Assembly: GCA_027067965.1 (NCBI GenBank)
Contig: JAMOUV010000003.1
Location: 1 to 38,370, forward strand
DNA length: 38,370 nucleotides
Direction: 5' to 3'
Origin: Flavobacteriales bacterium
Lineage (GTDB): Bacteria > Bacteroidota > Bacteroidia > Flavobacteriales > Flavobacteriaceae
How positions within the stretch are numbered: position 1 is the stretch's first letter; each line of letters begins with the position of its first letter. Positions 20,757 to 30,628 of this stretch are shown here, one piece after another. Under the pieces are notes generated by a model, which did not search any database, was not told the DNA's origin, and saw only the letters and a list, made by a program, of their open reading frames with translations. The translations under genes were made by a program, and so were the position numbers.

Positions 20757-21938
20757 CTAATATTTAATTTCTTCTTTTTCTATTTTTTCTTCGGTGTATT
20801 TATGTCTGTCCAAAGATTTCCAAACCCATGCTATATAGGCAATGACAATCGGAATCATTAATGACACATAGGCCATTACCGTTAGAGTGAATTTGCTGGA
20901 TGAACTGTTTCGTATGGTTAATGAACTTTGCAAATCATATAAGGATGGGTAATAAGCGGTATTGTTAAATCCCGCAACCAAAAATAAAACAAAAACGGTA
21001 ATAAACGTGCCCGCACCACTATACCAAAAGGCATTTTCGTCAGCGGTAAACCATGCTTTATAGATTCCCGTTAAAACCAAGATAATACCTGTCAGTAATA
21101 AAACTCCCAATAAAGGCACTTCTATTAAATTCATCAAATATTTGCCTTTTTCCAAATATACTTCCGCGGTATGCGGGTCCACTGCAAAGCCGTTAATAAA
21201 CATTAACCGGAACAGCCAAAACAGGAAAAATATCAAGAAAAGTATTACGTTGATTTTTAAACATTTCTTAGTTCGTGCCAAAATTTCTTTATCATTTACC
21301 ATTTTCTTTACATAGAGCAAGGCATTAATCCGAGCCAAGAAAAAGACGGCCAATCCCAAAGCAATATTTTGCAGAAAAATCAAATGATCGGTGGTCCATA
21401 ACGCTTCCAATCCGTACCAAGGGCTTTCCCAACGCGAAATAATTGCATCCACATTATTTCCTACGCGCAGGATTCGTTCTTTCGACACACTAAAATAATT
21501 GCCTGTAAAAAAAGTAGATACTACCACACCCAATAGAAAAGGCGCAATAAATCCATTGAAAAACAAAAACGCTTCATAAGTTTTCTTCCCCAATAAATTA
21601 TTCATTTTACTACGAAATTCGTAAGAAACCGCTTGAAGAATGAAAGCAAATAATATGATGTACCAAACCCAATATGCGCCACCAAAACTTGTCGAATAAA
21701 ACAAAGGAAACGATGCAAAAAAAGCACCACCGAAAGTAACCAGTGTAGTGAATGTCGTTTCCCATTTATGACCGAATAAATTAAGAAGAATTAATTTTTC
21801 ATTTTCATTTCCACTTAGTTTATTCAATAAGGTCTGTCCGCCTTGAACAAAAAGTAGAAAAACCAAAGCGCCGCCCAAAACGGCGATGATTATCCACCAA
21901 TATGCTTGTAAAGTCTCGTATGATAAATTTTCAAACAT
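20757..21938 (-). CDS. cydB: cytochrome bd ubiquinol oxidase subunit II
   Basis: This 393-aa protein has about nine hydrophobic helices and an N-terminus (ETLQAYWWIIIAVLGGALVFLLF) typical of CydB. The sequence GGAYWVWYIILFAFILQAVSYEFRSK matches the family pattern. It forms the membrane quinol oxidase with CydA, reducing oxygen to water at low oxygen tension and contributing to proton motive force. It lies 14 bp after cydA in a four-gene operon. Confidence 0.92.
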   Translation of the reverse strand: MFENLSYETLQAYWWIIIAVLGGALVFLLFVQGGQTLLNKLSGNENEKLILLNLFGHKWETTFTTLVTFGGAFFASFPLFYSTSFGGAYWVWYIILFAFILQAVSYEFRSKMNNLLGKKTYEAFLFFNGFIAPFLLGVVVSTFFTGNYFSVSKERILRVGNNVDAIISRWESPWYGLEALWTTDHLIFLQNIALGLAVFFLARINALLYVKKMVNDKEILARTKKCLKINVILFLIFFLFWLFRLMFINGFAVDPHTAEVYLEKGKYLMNLIEVPLLGVLLLTGIILVLTGIYKAWFTADENAFWYSGAGTFITVFVLFLVAGFNNTAYYPSLYDLQSSLTIRNSSSSKFTLTVMAYVSLMIPIVIAYIAWVWKSLDRHKYTEEKIEKEEIKY

Positions 21939-21952
21939 TTTCTTAATATTTT

Positions 21953-23482
21953 TTATTGATTAAATCCCTTTTTTATAGCCGAAGTCATAATTTTTATTTC
22001 GGCAATCAGCAATGCGGTAAATGTCACGAAAAACAAAAAGAAAGTAATCATGACACCGGATGTTTCGATTTTTGTTACCGCCACCATGGCAGGCATCAGG
22101 TCTTGAATTACCCACGGTTGCCTTCCTACTTCCGCCGTAATCCAACCTGTTTCCTGAGCAATAAATCCTAACGGAAAACTTATAATCGCCAATCTTAATA
22201 ACCATTTTTTTCTTTCAATGGTATTGTTCATCAATGAAAAATAGACCAACACAAATAAAATCAAAAACCATGTGCCCAAAATCACCATAGTGTGAAAAGA
22301 ATAGAACGTAAGCGCCACAGGCGGTATTAACGTATGCGGATCTTTACCGTAATAGTAACCGTAACCGAAATCTTTGAAATGATCTTTAAAAATCTCCAAT
22401 TGTTTTTCGGCTTCTTCCGTATTTCCTTCCTTTTTGGCTTTTTTATAAGCGGCCAATGCATCAATGGCTATTTTACCGCTTTCAATTCGTTCGGCATAAG
22501 ACCGGATTCCTTGTTCCTCATTGCCATGGACCAAATCCTTAATCCCAGGGACAAATACATTCGGATCATTAAAGGCCAAAATGGACAGCATGGAAGGAAT
22601 TTCCAAGCCGACAATATCCTTATCCGGTTGAGGGTCATTATCATCTTTTAATACACCTATAGCAACCAATGGAGCACCTTTTTGTCCTTGGTATAAACCC
22701 TCCATGGCCGCCAATTTCATCGGTTGATATTTAGCCACTTGCTTGGCCGACCCGTCGCCTGTTATAATAGTGGCCAAAATGGATAAAAATCCGAAAATCG
22801 ATGCCACCAACATACTATATTTGGCATACAATTTATTTTTATTACGCAATAATAACCATGAACTCACGGCTATTACAAATAAAGCAGAAAATGTATAAGC
22901 GGACGTAATTGTATGAATAAATTTATTAACAGCTACGGGATTGAATAAAACGGCAAAAAAATCGGTCATCTCGTTTCGCATGGTATCGGGATTAAATTCC
23001 ATACCCACGGGATTTTGCATCCAAGCATTGGCCACCAAAATCCATAAAGCGGATAAGTTACTTCCGATGGCCACCAACCAAGCGGCAATTAAATGGGCAC
23101 GCTTACTTACTTTGTTCCATCCGAAAAACAAAACGGCCATAAATGTAGATTCCAAAAAGAACGCCATGATGCCCTCAATAGCCAAAGGAGCCCCGAACAG
23201 GTCGCCTACAAACCACGAATAATTACTCCAATTTGTCCCGAACTCAAATTCCAAAATGATACCGGTAGCCACACCTATGGCAAAATTTATTCCGAATAAT
23301 TTCAACCAAAATTTCTCGATTTTCAACCATTTTTCATCGCCCGTTTTATAATATATCGTCTCCATTATGGCTATTATAAAGGACAATCCCAATGTTAATG
23401 GCACAAAAATCCAATGATATAAGGCGGTTAAGGCAAATTGCGCCCTCGACCAATCGACTAGTTCCCAATTAATATTATCCAT
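21953..23482 (-). CDS. cydA: cytochrome bd ubiquinol oxidase subunit I
   Basis: The protein has 509 aa. The N-terminal RAQFALTALYHWIFVPLTLG carries the axial haem histidine, GTNWSNYSWFVGDLFGAPLAIEG is highly typical of CydA, and the GRQPW motif is near residue 446. The periplasmic Q-loop region (about residues 250-380) contains a short charged helical insert (KKAKKEGNTEEAEKQLE). It oxidises quinol and holds haems b558, b595 and d. It follows the DUF4492 gene by 5 bp. Confidence 0.95.
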   Translation of the reverse strand: MDNINWELVDWSRAQFALTALYHWIFVPLTLGLSFIIAIMETIYYKTGDEKWLKIEKFWLKLFGINFAIGVATGIILEFEFGTNWSNYSWFVGDLFGAPLAIEGIMAFFLESTFMAVLFFGWNKVSKRAHLIAAWLVAIGSNLSALWILVANAWMQNPVGMEFNPDTMRNEMTDFFAVLFNPVAVNKFIHTITSAYTFSALFVIAVSSWLLLRNKNKLYAKYSMLVASIFGFLSILATIITGDGSAKQVAKYQPMKLAAMEGLYQGQKGAPLVAIGVLKDDNDPQPDKDIVGLEIPSMLSILAFNDPNVFVPGIKDLVHGNEEQGIRSYAERIESGKIAIDALAAYKKAKKEGNTEEAEKQLEIFKDHFKDFGYGYYYGKDPHTLIPPVALTFYSFHTMVILGTWFLILFVLVYFSLMNNTIERKKWLLRLAIISFPLGFIAQETGWITAEVGRQPWVIQDLMPAMVAVTKIETSGVMITFFLFFVTFTALLIAEIKIMTSAIKKGFNQ

Positions 23483-23487
23483 ATATT

Positions 23488-23712
23488 TTATTTTTGTTTA
23501 TCCGTGTTAATAATCAATTGTTTTTCAATATGTTCCACTCTTTCTTTATCCGACTTAAAATTAGTTTTCATGATATCGGGAAAGAAAAATAACTTTAATA
23601 TAGCAAACATGATAAAGAGTTTGATCATGATTATCAACCATAATCGCCTGCCATGTTGCGACATATCTCTAAAACCTTCATAATAAAACAACCAAATCTT
23701 TTTTATAATCAT
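23488..23712 (-). CDS. DUF4492 protein, first gene of the cyd operon
   Basis: This 74-aa protein has one membrane helix (about residues 25-46) and basic termini. DUF4492 genes typically precede cydA in Bacteroidota and Campylobacterota. It is probably an assembly or accessory factor of the oxidase. The role is inferred from conserved position; no biochemistry is known to me. Confidence 0.8.
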   Translation of the reverse strand: MIIKKIWLFYYEGFRDMSQHGRRLWLIIMIKLFIMFAILKLFFFPDIMKTNFKSDKERVEHIEKQLIINTDKQK

Positions 23713-23731
23713 TCTAAATAAAATGTTTTTA

Positions 23732-23763
23732 CAAAATTACGACGGATTTAATTCATAGTCAAA
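23732..23763 (-). promoter_or_regulatory. cyd operon promoter
   Basis: The -7 box TAATTTTG (23732-23739) and -33 TTTG (23760-23763) are separated by exactly 20 nt. It is about 20 bp upstream of the DUF4492 start codon, a near-perfect Bacteroidota sigma-ABfr promoter. Confidence 0.7.
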
Positions 23764-24046
23764 AATAAAATGCTAATAAAAATTTAAATTTTTTGATTTT
23801 AAATAATATCATACAGATGAGAAAAAAATTTAAATGCTGCATTTAAAAAGAATGCAATAATCGTTACATAATAAGGATTAGATTAATTATTAATCCCGGA
23901 ATTATTTTTCCAATTTAAATAGAAAGCAATGATTATCATACATTAAGAAAGTTATTAACACCCTTTGTTTGTAAAATTTTCTTTGTAACCTCATTATTTA
24001 TTAACGAATAAAATTATTTTTGTCAAATTTTTAAATCATTTTGTTC
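23764..24046. promoter_or_regulatory. intergenic region between cyd and the Oar-like receptor
   Basis: This AT-rich spacer holds divergent promoters. A possible -7 box TATTTTTG for the receptor gene lies at 24015-24022, without a clear -33 at the usual distance. The palindrome ATGATTATCAT (within 23928-23944) resembles part of a Fur box, which would suit a TonB-dependent receptor. Both calls are weak. I see no small gene here. Confidence 0.35.
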
Positions 24047-27000
24047 ATGAATTACAAAAAACTTTTTTTACTCTTAAGTTTTGTCATAGGCATCATGGCC
24101 TATGGTCAAATGACTACCTCAAAAATCGAGGGTTTGGTGAAAGACAAAAACGGACCCCTAGGGGGCGCCGAAATTAAGGTTACCCACCTCCCTACGGGGA
24201 CGGTGTCGGGTGCAATTTCTCAATTTAACGGGACCTTTGTTGTGGCTAATTTGCGTGTTGGCGGTCCGTATAAGTTGGAAGTAAGTTATATGGGTTATAA
24301 GCCCGTTACGATCAATGACATTTACCTGGAATTAGGTAAAACCTATAACGTGGAAGTAACATTGGTCGAAGATGCCGAAACCCTTGACCAGGTGGTCATT
24401 GAAGCCACTAAAAACCCTACATTCAGTACCGACCGAACCGGCGCGGAAACCAATATTAACGAAAAGGCCATTCAGGCATTGCCTTCCATTACGCGATCGG
24501 CTGCCGATTATTACCGGCTCGAACCCTCGGCAAGCAACGGTTCCTTTGCCGGTCGTAACGATCAATTCAATAACTTCTCTTTGGACGGTTCTATTTTCAA
24601 TAATCCTTTCGGTTTGGATGCCGCCACGCCGGGCGGTCAAGCCAATGCCCAACCCGTCTCGCTGGATGCCATCGAACAAATTCAAGTCACTACCGCTCCT
24701 TATGATGTGACCATGTCCGGATTTACGGGTGCCTCGGTTAATGCCGTAACCAAAAGCGGTACCAATAAATTTCACGGTACCGTATTCGGCTTCTTCAGAA
24801 ATCAAAACTTAACCGGTAAAGTCAATTTGGAAGGTACCGAACTCAAACCCGAACTCAAGCAATTACAAGGCGGTGTTAGCGTAGGTGGTCCCATTATTAA
24901 AAACAAATTGTTTTTCTTTGTGAATTATGAAGTGGACGACCGTGCAGATTTGGGGTCATATTATATAGCCAAACGCCCCGGACTTTCGGGAGGAAACGTA
25001 TCCCGTGTAGAAGCGGCCGACTTGGATGAAGTGGCCTCATTGCTCAAAAGCATCGGCTATGATCCGGGACCTTATGAAGGATATACCCATTATACTTATT
25101 CCGATAAAGGGCTTATTAAACTCGATTGGAATGCCGTTGAAAATACGCGTGTGACCTTTATATATAATTATCTGAAAGCATGGCGGGACTTAAATGCCCA
25201 TCCGGAAGCCATCATGCACCGCGGACCGGACAAAACCGTTTTACAATTCTATAAATCGGGATACAGAATTCATAATAATATCGATTCTTATCTATTGGAA
25301 ATTAACTCCACCAATTTACTTAACGGAAAAATTTCCAATAAACTTCAAATCGGATATACGCATTTCGACGATTTCAGAACTCCTAAATCTGAACCCGCTC
25401 CGGTTATTAATATTGTCAAGGACGGACAACCTTATATTATTGCAGGACACGAACCGTTTTCCATTCATAACAAACTCGACCAAAAAGTTTATCAAGTAAC
25501 CAACAATACCGATATCTATTTGGGTAATCATACGGTAACGGCCGGTTTTTCTTTTGAAAAATTCAAATTCTGGAACCAATTTAATTTATTCGGATACGGT
25601 TTCGATATTTTTCAAACCTATACCATGGATCAATTCCGCGATTCCATTGCGTCGGGTTATATCCAAAGTCGTTTCGATGCCGCTCGTGCAGCCGATGCCG
25701 CTGGAAAATGGAATATCACCGAACTTGAAGTAGGACAAATCGGACTTTATGCGCAAGATAAATACCAAATCACCGATAATTTTAATGTAACTTACGGCCT
25801 TCGCATCGATTTACCTCAATATTTTAATACGCCCGAATATATTGAAAAGAAAATTGCGGAAGCAGGAAACGATTATATCGCCGAACAAGTTACATGGTAT
25901 GACGAAAACGGCAATACCGTAAAATTGTCGGCCCGCGATTTGCCTAAGTCCAAACCTATGCTTTCGCCGCGCTTAGGTTTTAATTGGGATGTAAAAGGCG
26001 ATCGTACTTTCCAAGTCCGCGGTGGCTCCGGCGTTTTCACCGGACGTTTACCCTTCGTTTGGATCGGTAATCACGTGGCCAATGTGGGACGTTGGTATTT
26101 TACACCCATTGCGCCCGATTTCAAATTTCCGCAAGTTTGGCGAACCAATATCGGTGCCGACAAAAAACTTGAAAACGGTTGGACCATTTCCGCAGATTTT
26201 GCGTTTACCAAAGACCTCAACGGCATGATGGTGCGCAATTACGGACTTAAACCGCCTTCCGGCACATTAAACAGTCCGGTGGACAAACGCCCCGTTTATA
26301 CCGGAAACGATCATGCAATCATGCCCGATTACGGTATTCCGGCAGATGCTTTTGTATTTACCAATACCAAAAAAGGTTATTCCTATAATTTTACCGTCAA
26401 AGCGGAAAAAAGTTTCGAAAACAACATGAAAGCCAGTTTGGCATACAATTACTTGGAATCATATGACGTAAACTCCATTGAAGCGGAAATTACCGGTGAT
26501 GCCTTTATGCGAAATCCGGCTTTGGGTAATGTAAATAAAGATGTCTTGGCCCCTTCCTTATACGGTGACAAACACCGTTTGGTAGGATATCTTATCAAAA
26601 CATGGCATTATGGCGAAGACGACAAATGGCAAACCGATTTCGCCGCCTTTTTCGAAGCGGCCAAAGGCGGTAGATTTTCCTATACATATTCGGGAGACAT
26701 TAATGGCGACGGCTCGCCGTTGAACGATCTGATTTACATTCCTACACGCGCCGAATTGGCACAAATGCGTTTTGATACATCCAATGGCGTTTCCGAACAA
26801 CAACAACGATTGGCATTTAATACTTTCATTGAAAAGGATCCTTATTTAAGGGAACACAGAGGCGAATACATGGAAAAATACGGTGCCTTAAGTCCTTGGC
26901 GAAGCCGTATCGATTTTAAAATTACGCAAACATTGAAACTTGCCAACCGTCATCGTCTGGAATTCAACTTCAATGTACTTAATTTCGGCAATTTACTTGA

Positions 27001-27175
27001 CGAAGAATGGGGGCATATCAAATTGCCTACCAACCGACAACCCGTTGGCGTATATATCGACAGCAATGGTGAACCGGTTTACTCGTTTGACAAATCCCTT
27101 GATTCCTCATTTACCAATGATTACAGCTTGGATTCGCGTTGGCAAATTCAATTGGGAATCCGGTATAGATTTTAA
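24047..27175 (+). CDS. Oar-like TonB-dependent outer membrane receptor
   Basis: It starts at the ATG at 24047 (1042 aa); the in-frame TTG at 24041 is less likely. A signal peptide (residues 1-20, ending MAYGQ) is followed by a CarboxypepD_reg-like domain (about 28-110) ending in AETLDQVVIEATK. The plug domain holds TRSAADYYRLEPS and NNFSLDGSIFNNPFGLD, characteristic of Oar-type receptors, and is followed by a beta-barrel ending in aromatic F. It imports unknown ligands (in relatives, peptides, proteins or adhesion-related compounds) with TonB energy. It is monocistronic, with a strong terminator after it. Confidence 0.88.
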   Translation: MNYKKLFLLLSFVIGIMAYGQMTTSKIEGLVKDKNGPLGGAEIKVTHLPTGTVSGAISQFNGTFVVANLRVGGPYKLEVSYMGYKPVTINDIYLELGKTYNVEVTLVEDAETLDQVVIEATKNPTFSTDRTGAETNINEKAIQALPSITRSAADYYRLEPSASNGSFAGRNDQFNNFSLDGSIFNNPFGLDAATPGGQANAQPVSLDAIEQIQVTTAPYDVTMSGFTGASVNAVTKSGTNKFHGTVFGFFRNQNLTGKVNLEGTELKPELKQLQGGVSVGGPIIKNKLFFFVNYEVDDRADLGSYYIAKRPGLSGGNVSRVEAADLDEVASLLKSIGYDPGPYEGYTHYTYSDKGLIKLDWNAVENTRVTFIYNYLKAWRDLNAHPEAIMHRGPDKTVLQFYKSGYRIHNNIDSYLLEINSTNLLNGKISNKLQIGYTHFDDFRTPKSEPAPVINIVKDGQPYIIAGHEPFSIHNKLDQKVYQVTNNTDIYLGNHTVTAGFSFEKFKFWNQFNLFGYGFDIFQTYTMDQFRDSIASGYIQSRFDAARAADAAGKWNITELEVGQIGLYAQDKYQITDNFNVTYGLRIDLPQYFNTPEYIEKKIAEAGNDYIAEQVTWYDENGNTVKLSARDLPKSKPMLSPRLGFNWDVKGDRTFQVRGGSGVFTGRLPFVWIGNHVANVGRWYFTPIAPDFKFPQVWRTNIGADKKLENGWTISADFAFTKDLNGMMVRNYGLKPPSGTLNSPVDKRPVYTGNDHAIMPDYGIPADAFVFTNTKKGYSYNFTVKAEKSFENNMKASLAYNYLESYDVNSIEAEITGDAFMRNPALGNVNKDVLAPSLYGDKHRLVGYLIKTWHYGEDDKWQTDFAAFFEAAKGGRFSYTYSGDINGDGSPLNDLIYIPTRAELAQMRFDTSNGVSEQQQRLAFNTFIEKDPYLREHRGEYMEKYGALSPWRSRIDFKITQTLKLANRHRLEFNFNVLNFGNLLDEEWGHIKLPTNRQPVGVYIDSNGEPVYSFDKSLDSSFTNDYSLDSRWQIQLGIRYRF

Positions 27176-27190
27176 TTCAAATAGTGAAAA

Positions 27191-27225
27191 TAAAAAAAGA
27201 CTGCCGGACGGCAGTCTTTTTTTTT
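27191..27225. terminator. bidirectional terminator
   Basis: The stem GACTGCC / GGCAGTC with loop GGAC is flanked by A-tract and T-tract. It serves the receptor gene on the plus strand and the DUF937 gene on the minus strand. Confidence 0.9.
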
Positions 27226-27245
27226 AATGTAATTTTTTCCGGTAA

Positions 27246-27845
27246 TTAACGACCGAAGAATTTTCTTCCCATATTGAACAAATCGTCAATAATGCTTCCG
27301 TCTCCGTCTTGATCGAGCAAACGCTCTACAAAACTCATATCCTCTTGGGCTGCACTATGACCACCTAACATGGTACCGATAATGTTAGTTAAATCCATCG
27401 GATTGCTCACACGATTTTCACGTGCTTGCTTACCCAACATACCCATTACCATCGGGGCGGCCATTTTCAAAATATTTAAAGCGGAACCTGTATCCAAACC
27501 GGCTTTTTTGCTAAGCGCAGCGGCAATTATTTCTTTTTTCTCGCCTAAAACGTGTCCTAATATTTTGTCACCGTCTTCCACTACATCATCATTTACGAAA
27601 CCGCCACCGAAAATATCGGCCGCCTTTTCAAAAATACTTCCATCGTGTTTGTTCATCAATGCTTCAAATAAACCGGATGCTTTCGACGGATCCGAAGCAT
27701 TTTTCTTTAATGCACCCATAAGCATGGGGATTGCTGCTGACAAGGCCGATTGCGCCTTGGATTTATCGGTTCCGAGTTGGGAACTGATACCGTCCATGAT
27801 GATTTCTCCCATGGGACCTTGTAATAAATCAAAAATTCCTGACAT
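27246..27845 (-). CDS. DUF937 protein
   Basis: This 199-aa helical, Ala/Met/Gly-rich protein has two copies of the DUF937 pattern (LSAAIPMLMGALKKNA, and LKMAAPMVMGMLGKQA). It has no signal peptide. The C-terminal DQDGDGSIIDDLF resembles an EF-hand or dockerin-like calcium loop. The function is unknown; relatives are cytosolic proteins. It shares the terminator at 27191-27225 with the receptor gene. Confidence 0.85.
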   Translation of the reverse strand: MSGIFDLLQGPMGEIIMDGISSQLGTDKSKAQSALSAAIPMLMGALKKNASDPSKASGLFEALMNKHDGSIFEKAADIFGGGFVNDDVVEDGDKILGHVLGEKKEIIAAALSKKAGLDTGSALNILKMAAPMVMGMLGKQARENRVSNPMDLTNIIGTMLGGHSAAQEDMSFVERLLDQDGDGSIIDDLFNMGRKFFGR

Positions 27846-28212
27846 AAGATTAAGGTTTAAAGTTTGCTACAATATATGAATTTTTTCGATAATGCGTTTT
27901 AATAAAAAGTTAATATTTTCAATTATTCCGCTGTGGATCTGAAAGGACTTTATTTTTTGCATAAAAAGTTAAAAAAAATTCAATATCATGGATACAAATA
28001 GCATGCCATAAATTTGTATTGTTAAATTAACTCAATAAAATCTCTGTTTTTTCGGTAGCAGATAATAGATAAGTTCCAAATAAGAGTTTTATCTTAATTA
28101 TATAACTATTAAATAGCCACTCTCGCCAAAGATTTACCTGTTTGACAATCCGGAATAAAAAAAGGTTGCCAAATAGCAACCTTTTTTGATAAATTATTAA
28201 GAATAATTCCGG
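27846..28212. other. intergenic region without a gene
   Basis: These 367 bp of AT-rich sequence lie between the DUF937 start and the DUF505 stop. A terminator at 28158-28187 serves the DUF505 gene. I see no credible open reading frame or RNA gene here. Confidence 0.6.
28158..28187. terminator. terminator of the DUF505 gene
   Basis: The hairpin with stem AAGGTTGC / GCAACCTT and loop CAAATA is flanked by A- and T-tracts. It lies 25 bp beyond the stop codon at 28213. Confidence 0.85.
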
Positions 28213-30108
28213 TTATACATCGATATCCGTCCAGAAATCTTCCAGATTTTCCAATTCTTCGGCCGCTTCAATGAGAAGCAATCCGTTTTCGGTAATTCCG
28301 TTTCCGGTTGCATATCTTGCTCTGCGCAATAAGGTTAATGTATTTTCGAACGTTTCCAAATCCATTTTCAATAACTTCAATGCTTTTTTCCAATTGTCAG
28401 GAAGGATGCGGACTTTTCGTTCTTTCACATATAAACTTCCCACTTCTTTTAAGGCACGTAAAAGATTAATGATGTCGGGCGTAACGGGATATTTGAAATC
28501 TCCTGCCAAACCCGATGTGGCTTGCTTGATTTTTTTGCCCGGTTCGGTAAGGAATATCAAATGATTGGGATAAAAATGAACAATGGCTCGCGCATCTAAT
28601 TTTTCAATCAATTGAATTAATGTTTCCTCATCGTATTGGGGAAACTCTTTCATTAAATCTTCCAAATATACGCCGGTGGTGTAAGGAATTTTCTTGATAA
28701 TTTCCAAACCGTATTTGGTAAAGTTAGGCGTTTTGTTGTTATAAGCCAATCGGGCGAAAAATCTTCCGGTTGGAGTCGGGGCATTGGAAATAAGTCCAGC
28801 ATTTCTTGCCTTTTCAATAGCCCTGCGATCGGGCGAAAGGAAAGCATGACGGGTCATGGTAATGGCTTTTACGCCTTCTGCGGGAATTTCTTTCGGATTG
28901 TTGCCCGAAATATCCAAAACACGTTTTCCGTCATCCGTTAAACGGTAATACATTTTGTTGTTTTTGTCCAAATCGGGTTCAATCAGTTGGAAACCTTGTA
29001 ATCCGAATAAAGCCGCATCGAAATCGTAGATTTTATTTAACCATTCTTCTGCAGATTTGGTCAATTCCAGTTCTTCGATATAGCGTTGTTTGAGTTTAGG
29101 CAATTCTTTCAACCGGCGTCCGTATTTCTCCTTCAAGGCCAATGCTTCTTTATAGCGCTTGTCAATAAAGGCCGATTTAATGTTACTTTTTGAGGCCACG
29201 TAATCGGGATTTTGCTTGGATTTTTCTTCAATCTCCGATATGGTCTGCAATATACCCAATTCCAATTCGTCGATATCGATACTGAGGGGTTCAATATGGA
29301 ATTCGTCGTAGTATAAATCGGCGGCACGTAAGAGATGTTTTCCGGCGGGCAAAAATTCGTCTTCCTCCGTAATGACTGCCTGAGCCACCAAATCTTTTTT
29401 CATAAAATCGGAAATCTTAAATCCTTCGGATAAATTAATCACGGCTTTCAAATATTCTTCCGTAATGGGCTTGAAAAATGCCCCTTTCAATAAAGCGGCC
29501 CGGATTTGCTGACCGATTCCGGTCAAATTATAATAAGCACCCAAGGGCGCTGAAAAGGCCATAAGCCGTAATGCTTCGGATTCGAGAATTTGAAATTTGT
29601 CGGCATCCAATAATTCTCGTTTGGGCGAAGGGCCGGGCAAGGTTTTTTTGAGAAAATCCTGTAGTTTTTTGTTTACGTAAAAATAAGGAATCACATTTTC
29701 ATAAACTTCCAATACTTTTTTGCCGAATTCGCTTAAGAGATTATTTATCACCATACCTCTTTTTTCCAATTCAGGCCTGATGATATCATTCACCCGGTCT
29801 TTGGCCATTTCGGCCGTGTACAGCATATTGATAATTTCACTTCCCACAAAACGGAAATCGTCGGAATATTGTTCCAAATCGGGCATTACGCCATTCATCT
29901 TGGAAATTTTGTACCCTTCCATCAACATCATGCCCGGGTATGTCAAATAAAACCGGTCTTCATCTTCGCGCAAAAGCCCCATTTGCAACAATTGCACATA
30001 ATACAAATAATCTTCATCCGATTCCAATACTTCCAAAGAATCGACGCTATTCATTTTTCTATCAAAAATATCTTCTAAAATCTTCAGGTGTTTTTTTGTA
30101 AGTATCAT
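28213..30108 (-). CDS. DUF505 family protein
   Basis: This 631-aa soluble protein resembles DUF505 (MILTKKHLKILEDIF, YLTYPGMMLMEGYKIS, YYNLTGIGQQIRAALLKG). It is made of repeated winged-helix-like segments (for example ILQLLKMG..D..YYLT-type modules near residues 1-60, 180-215 and 375-400). No enzymatic motif is seen. As I recall, the family is scattered among thermophiles, archaea and some Bacteroidota. It stands alone between two terminators. Function unknown. Confidence 0.75.
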   Translation of the reverse strand: MILTKKHLKILEDIFDRKMNSVDSLEVLESDEDYLYYVQLLQMGLLREDEDRFYLTYPGMMLMEGYKISKMNGVMPDLEQYSDDFRFVGSEIINMLYTAEMAKDRVNDIIRPELEKRGMVINNLLSEFGKKVLEVYENVIPYFYVNKKLQDFLKKTLPGPSPKRELLDADKFQILESEALRLMAFSAPLGAYYNLTGIGQQIRAALLKGAFFKPITEEYLKAVINLSEGFKISDFMKKDLVAQAVITEEDEFLPAGKHLLRAADLYYDEFHIEPLSIDIDELELGILQTISEIEEKSKQNPDYVASKSNIKSAFIDKRYKEALALKEKYGRRLKELPKLKQRYIEELELTKSAEEWLNKIYDFDAALFGLQGFQLIEPDLDKNNKMYYRLTDDGKRVLDISGNNPKEIPAEGVKAITMTRHAFLSPDRRAIEKARNAGLISNAPTPTGRFFARLAYNNKTPNFTKYGLEIIKKIPYTTGVYLEDLMKEFPQYDEETLIQLIEKLDARAIVHFYPNHLIFLTEPGKKIKQATSGLAGDFKYPVTPDIINLLRALKEVGSLYVKERKVRILPDNWKKALKLLKMDLETFENTLTLLRRARYATGNGITENGLLLIEAAEELENLEDFWTDIDV

Positions 30109-30209
30109 ATCTTATCTTTTTTTACTCTAATTCCAATAAAAACTATACCAGCCGAAATAATTCTATCAAAATGTCAGTTATTTTGTCATTATTGTCAGGC
30201 AAAACAATA

Positions 30210-30240
30210 AAAAGCCCTCACCTAAGGGGCAAGGGCTTTG
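30210..30240. terminator. terminator of the ferredoxin gene
   Basis: The stem AAAGCCCT / AGGGCTTT encloses a loop with a second small pairing. It lies on the 3' side of the minus-strand ferredoxin gene and on the 5' side of DUF505. Confidence 0.75.
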
Positions 30241-30260
30241 CATTTTTTTTGATAAATGAA

Positions 30261-30578
30261 TTACTCTTCACAATGTAATTTAGCTTTTTTAGCCAATAAT
30301 TCTTCTTCGGTTTCTTCATGATCCGGATCCGGAATAATAGAATCAACCGGACATACAGCCACACATTGCGGCTCATCATAGAATCCTTTACATTCTGTAC
30401 ATTTGTCGGGAACTATGTAATAGAAATCGTCGGAAAGAGGATCATGTTCCGTGTCATCATCTATACATGTTCCGTCAGACATGCGCCAAGGTTCGCCCGG
30501 TTCATAAATTGCGTTATTAGGGCATTCGGAAACGCAAGCACCGCAATTGATGCAGTCTTCAGTTATTAATAGTGCCAT
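30261..30578 (-). CDS. 2[4Fe-4S] ferredoxin
   Basis: This 105-aa protein has cluster motif 1 [12 protein letters not shown] (residues 10-21). Motif 2 is [18 protein letters not shown], with the eight-residue insert between the second and third cysteines seen in Chromatium-type (Alv) ferredoxins. It is an acidic, low-potential electron carrier. It is transcribed away from the acyl-CoA reductase gene with a 50-bp shared promoter gap, an arrangement common in Flavobacteriia. Confidence 0.93.
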   Translation of the reverse strand: MALLITEDCINCGACVSECPNNAIYEPGEPWRMSDGTCIDDDTEHDPLSDDFYYIVPDKCTECKGFYDEPQCVAVCPVDSIIPDPDHEETEEELLAKKAKLHCEE

Positions 30579-30593
30579 AGTTCTAAAGTTTAG

Positions 30594-30614
30594 TATTTTT
30601 GTCTCACAAATATA
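30594..30614. promoter_or_regulatory. divergent promoter elements
   Basis: On the plus strand TATTTTTG (30594-30601) fits a -7 box for the acyl-CoA reductase gene. On the minus strand TATATTTG (30607-30614) fits one for the ferredoxin gene. No convincing -33 boxes accompany them. Confidence 0.45.
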
Positions 30615-30628
30615 TAATTAATTTTTTT

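Noticed and set aside
24332-24805. 157-aa minus-strand open frame
   Set aside because: It lies opposite the plug domain of the TonB-dependent receptor; composition and context indicate a shadow.
30599-30628. TTG start extending the acyl-CoA reductase
   Set aside because: It overlaps the putative -7 box; the ATG at 30629 gives the normal family N-terminus.
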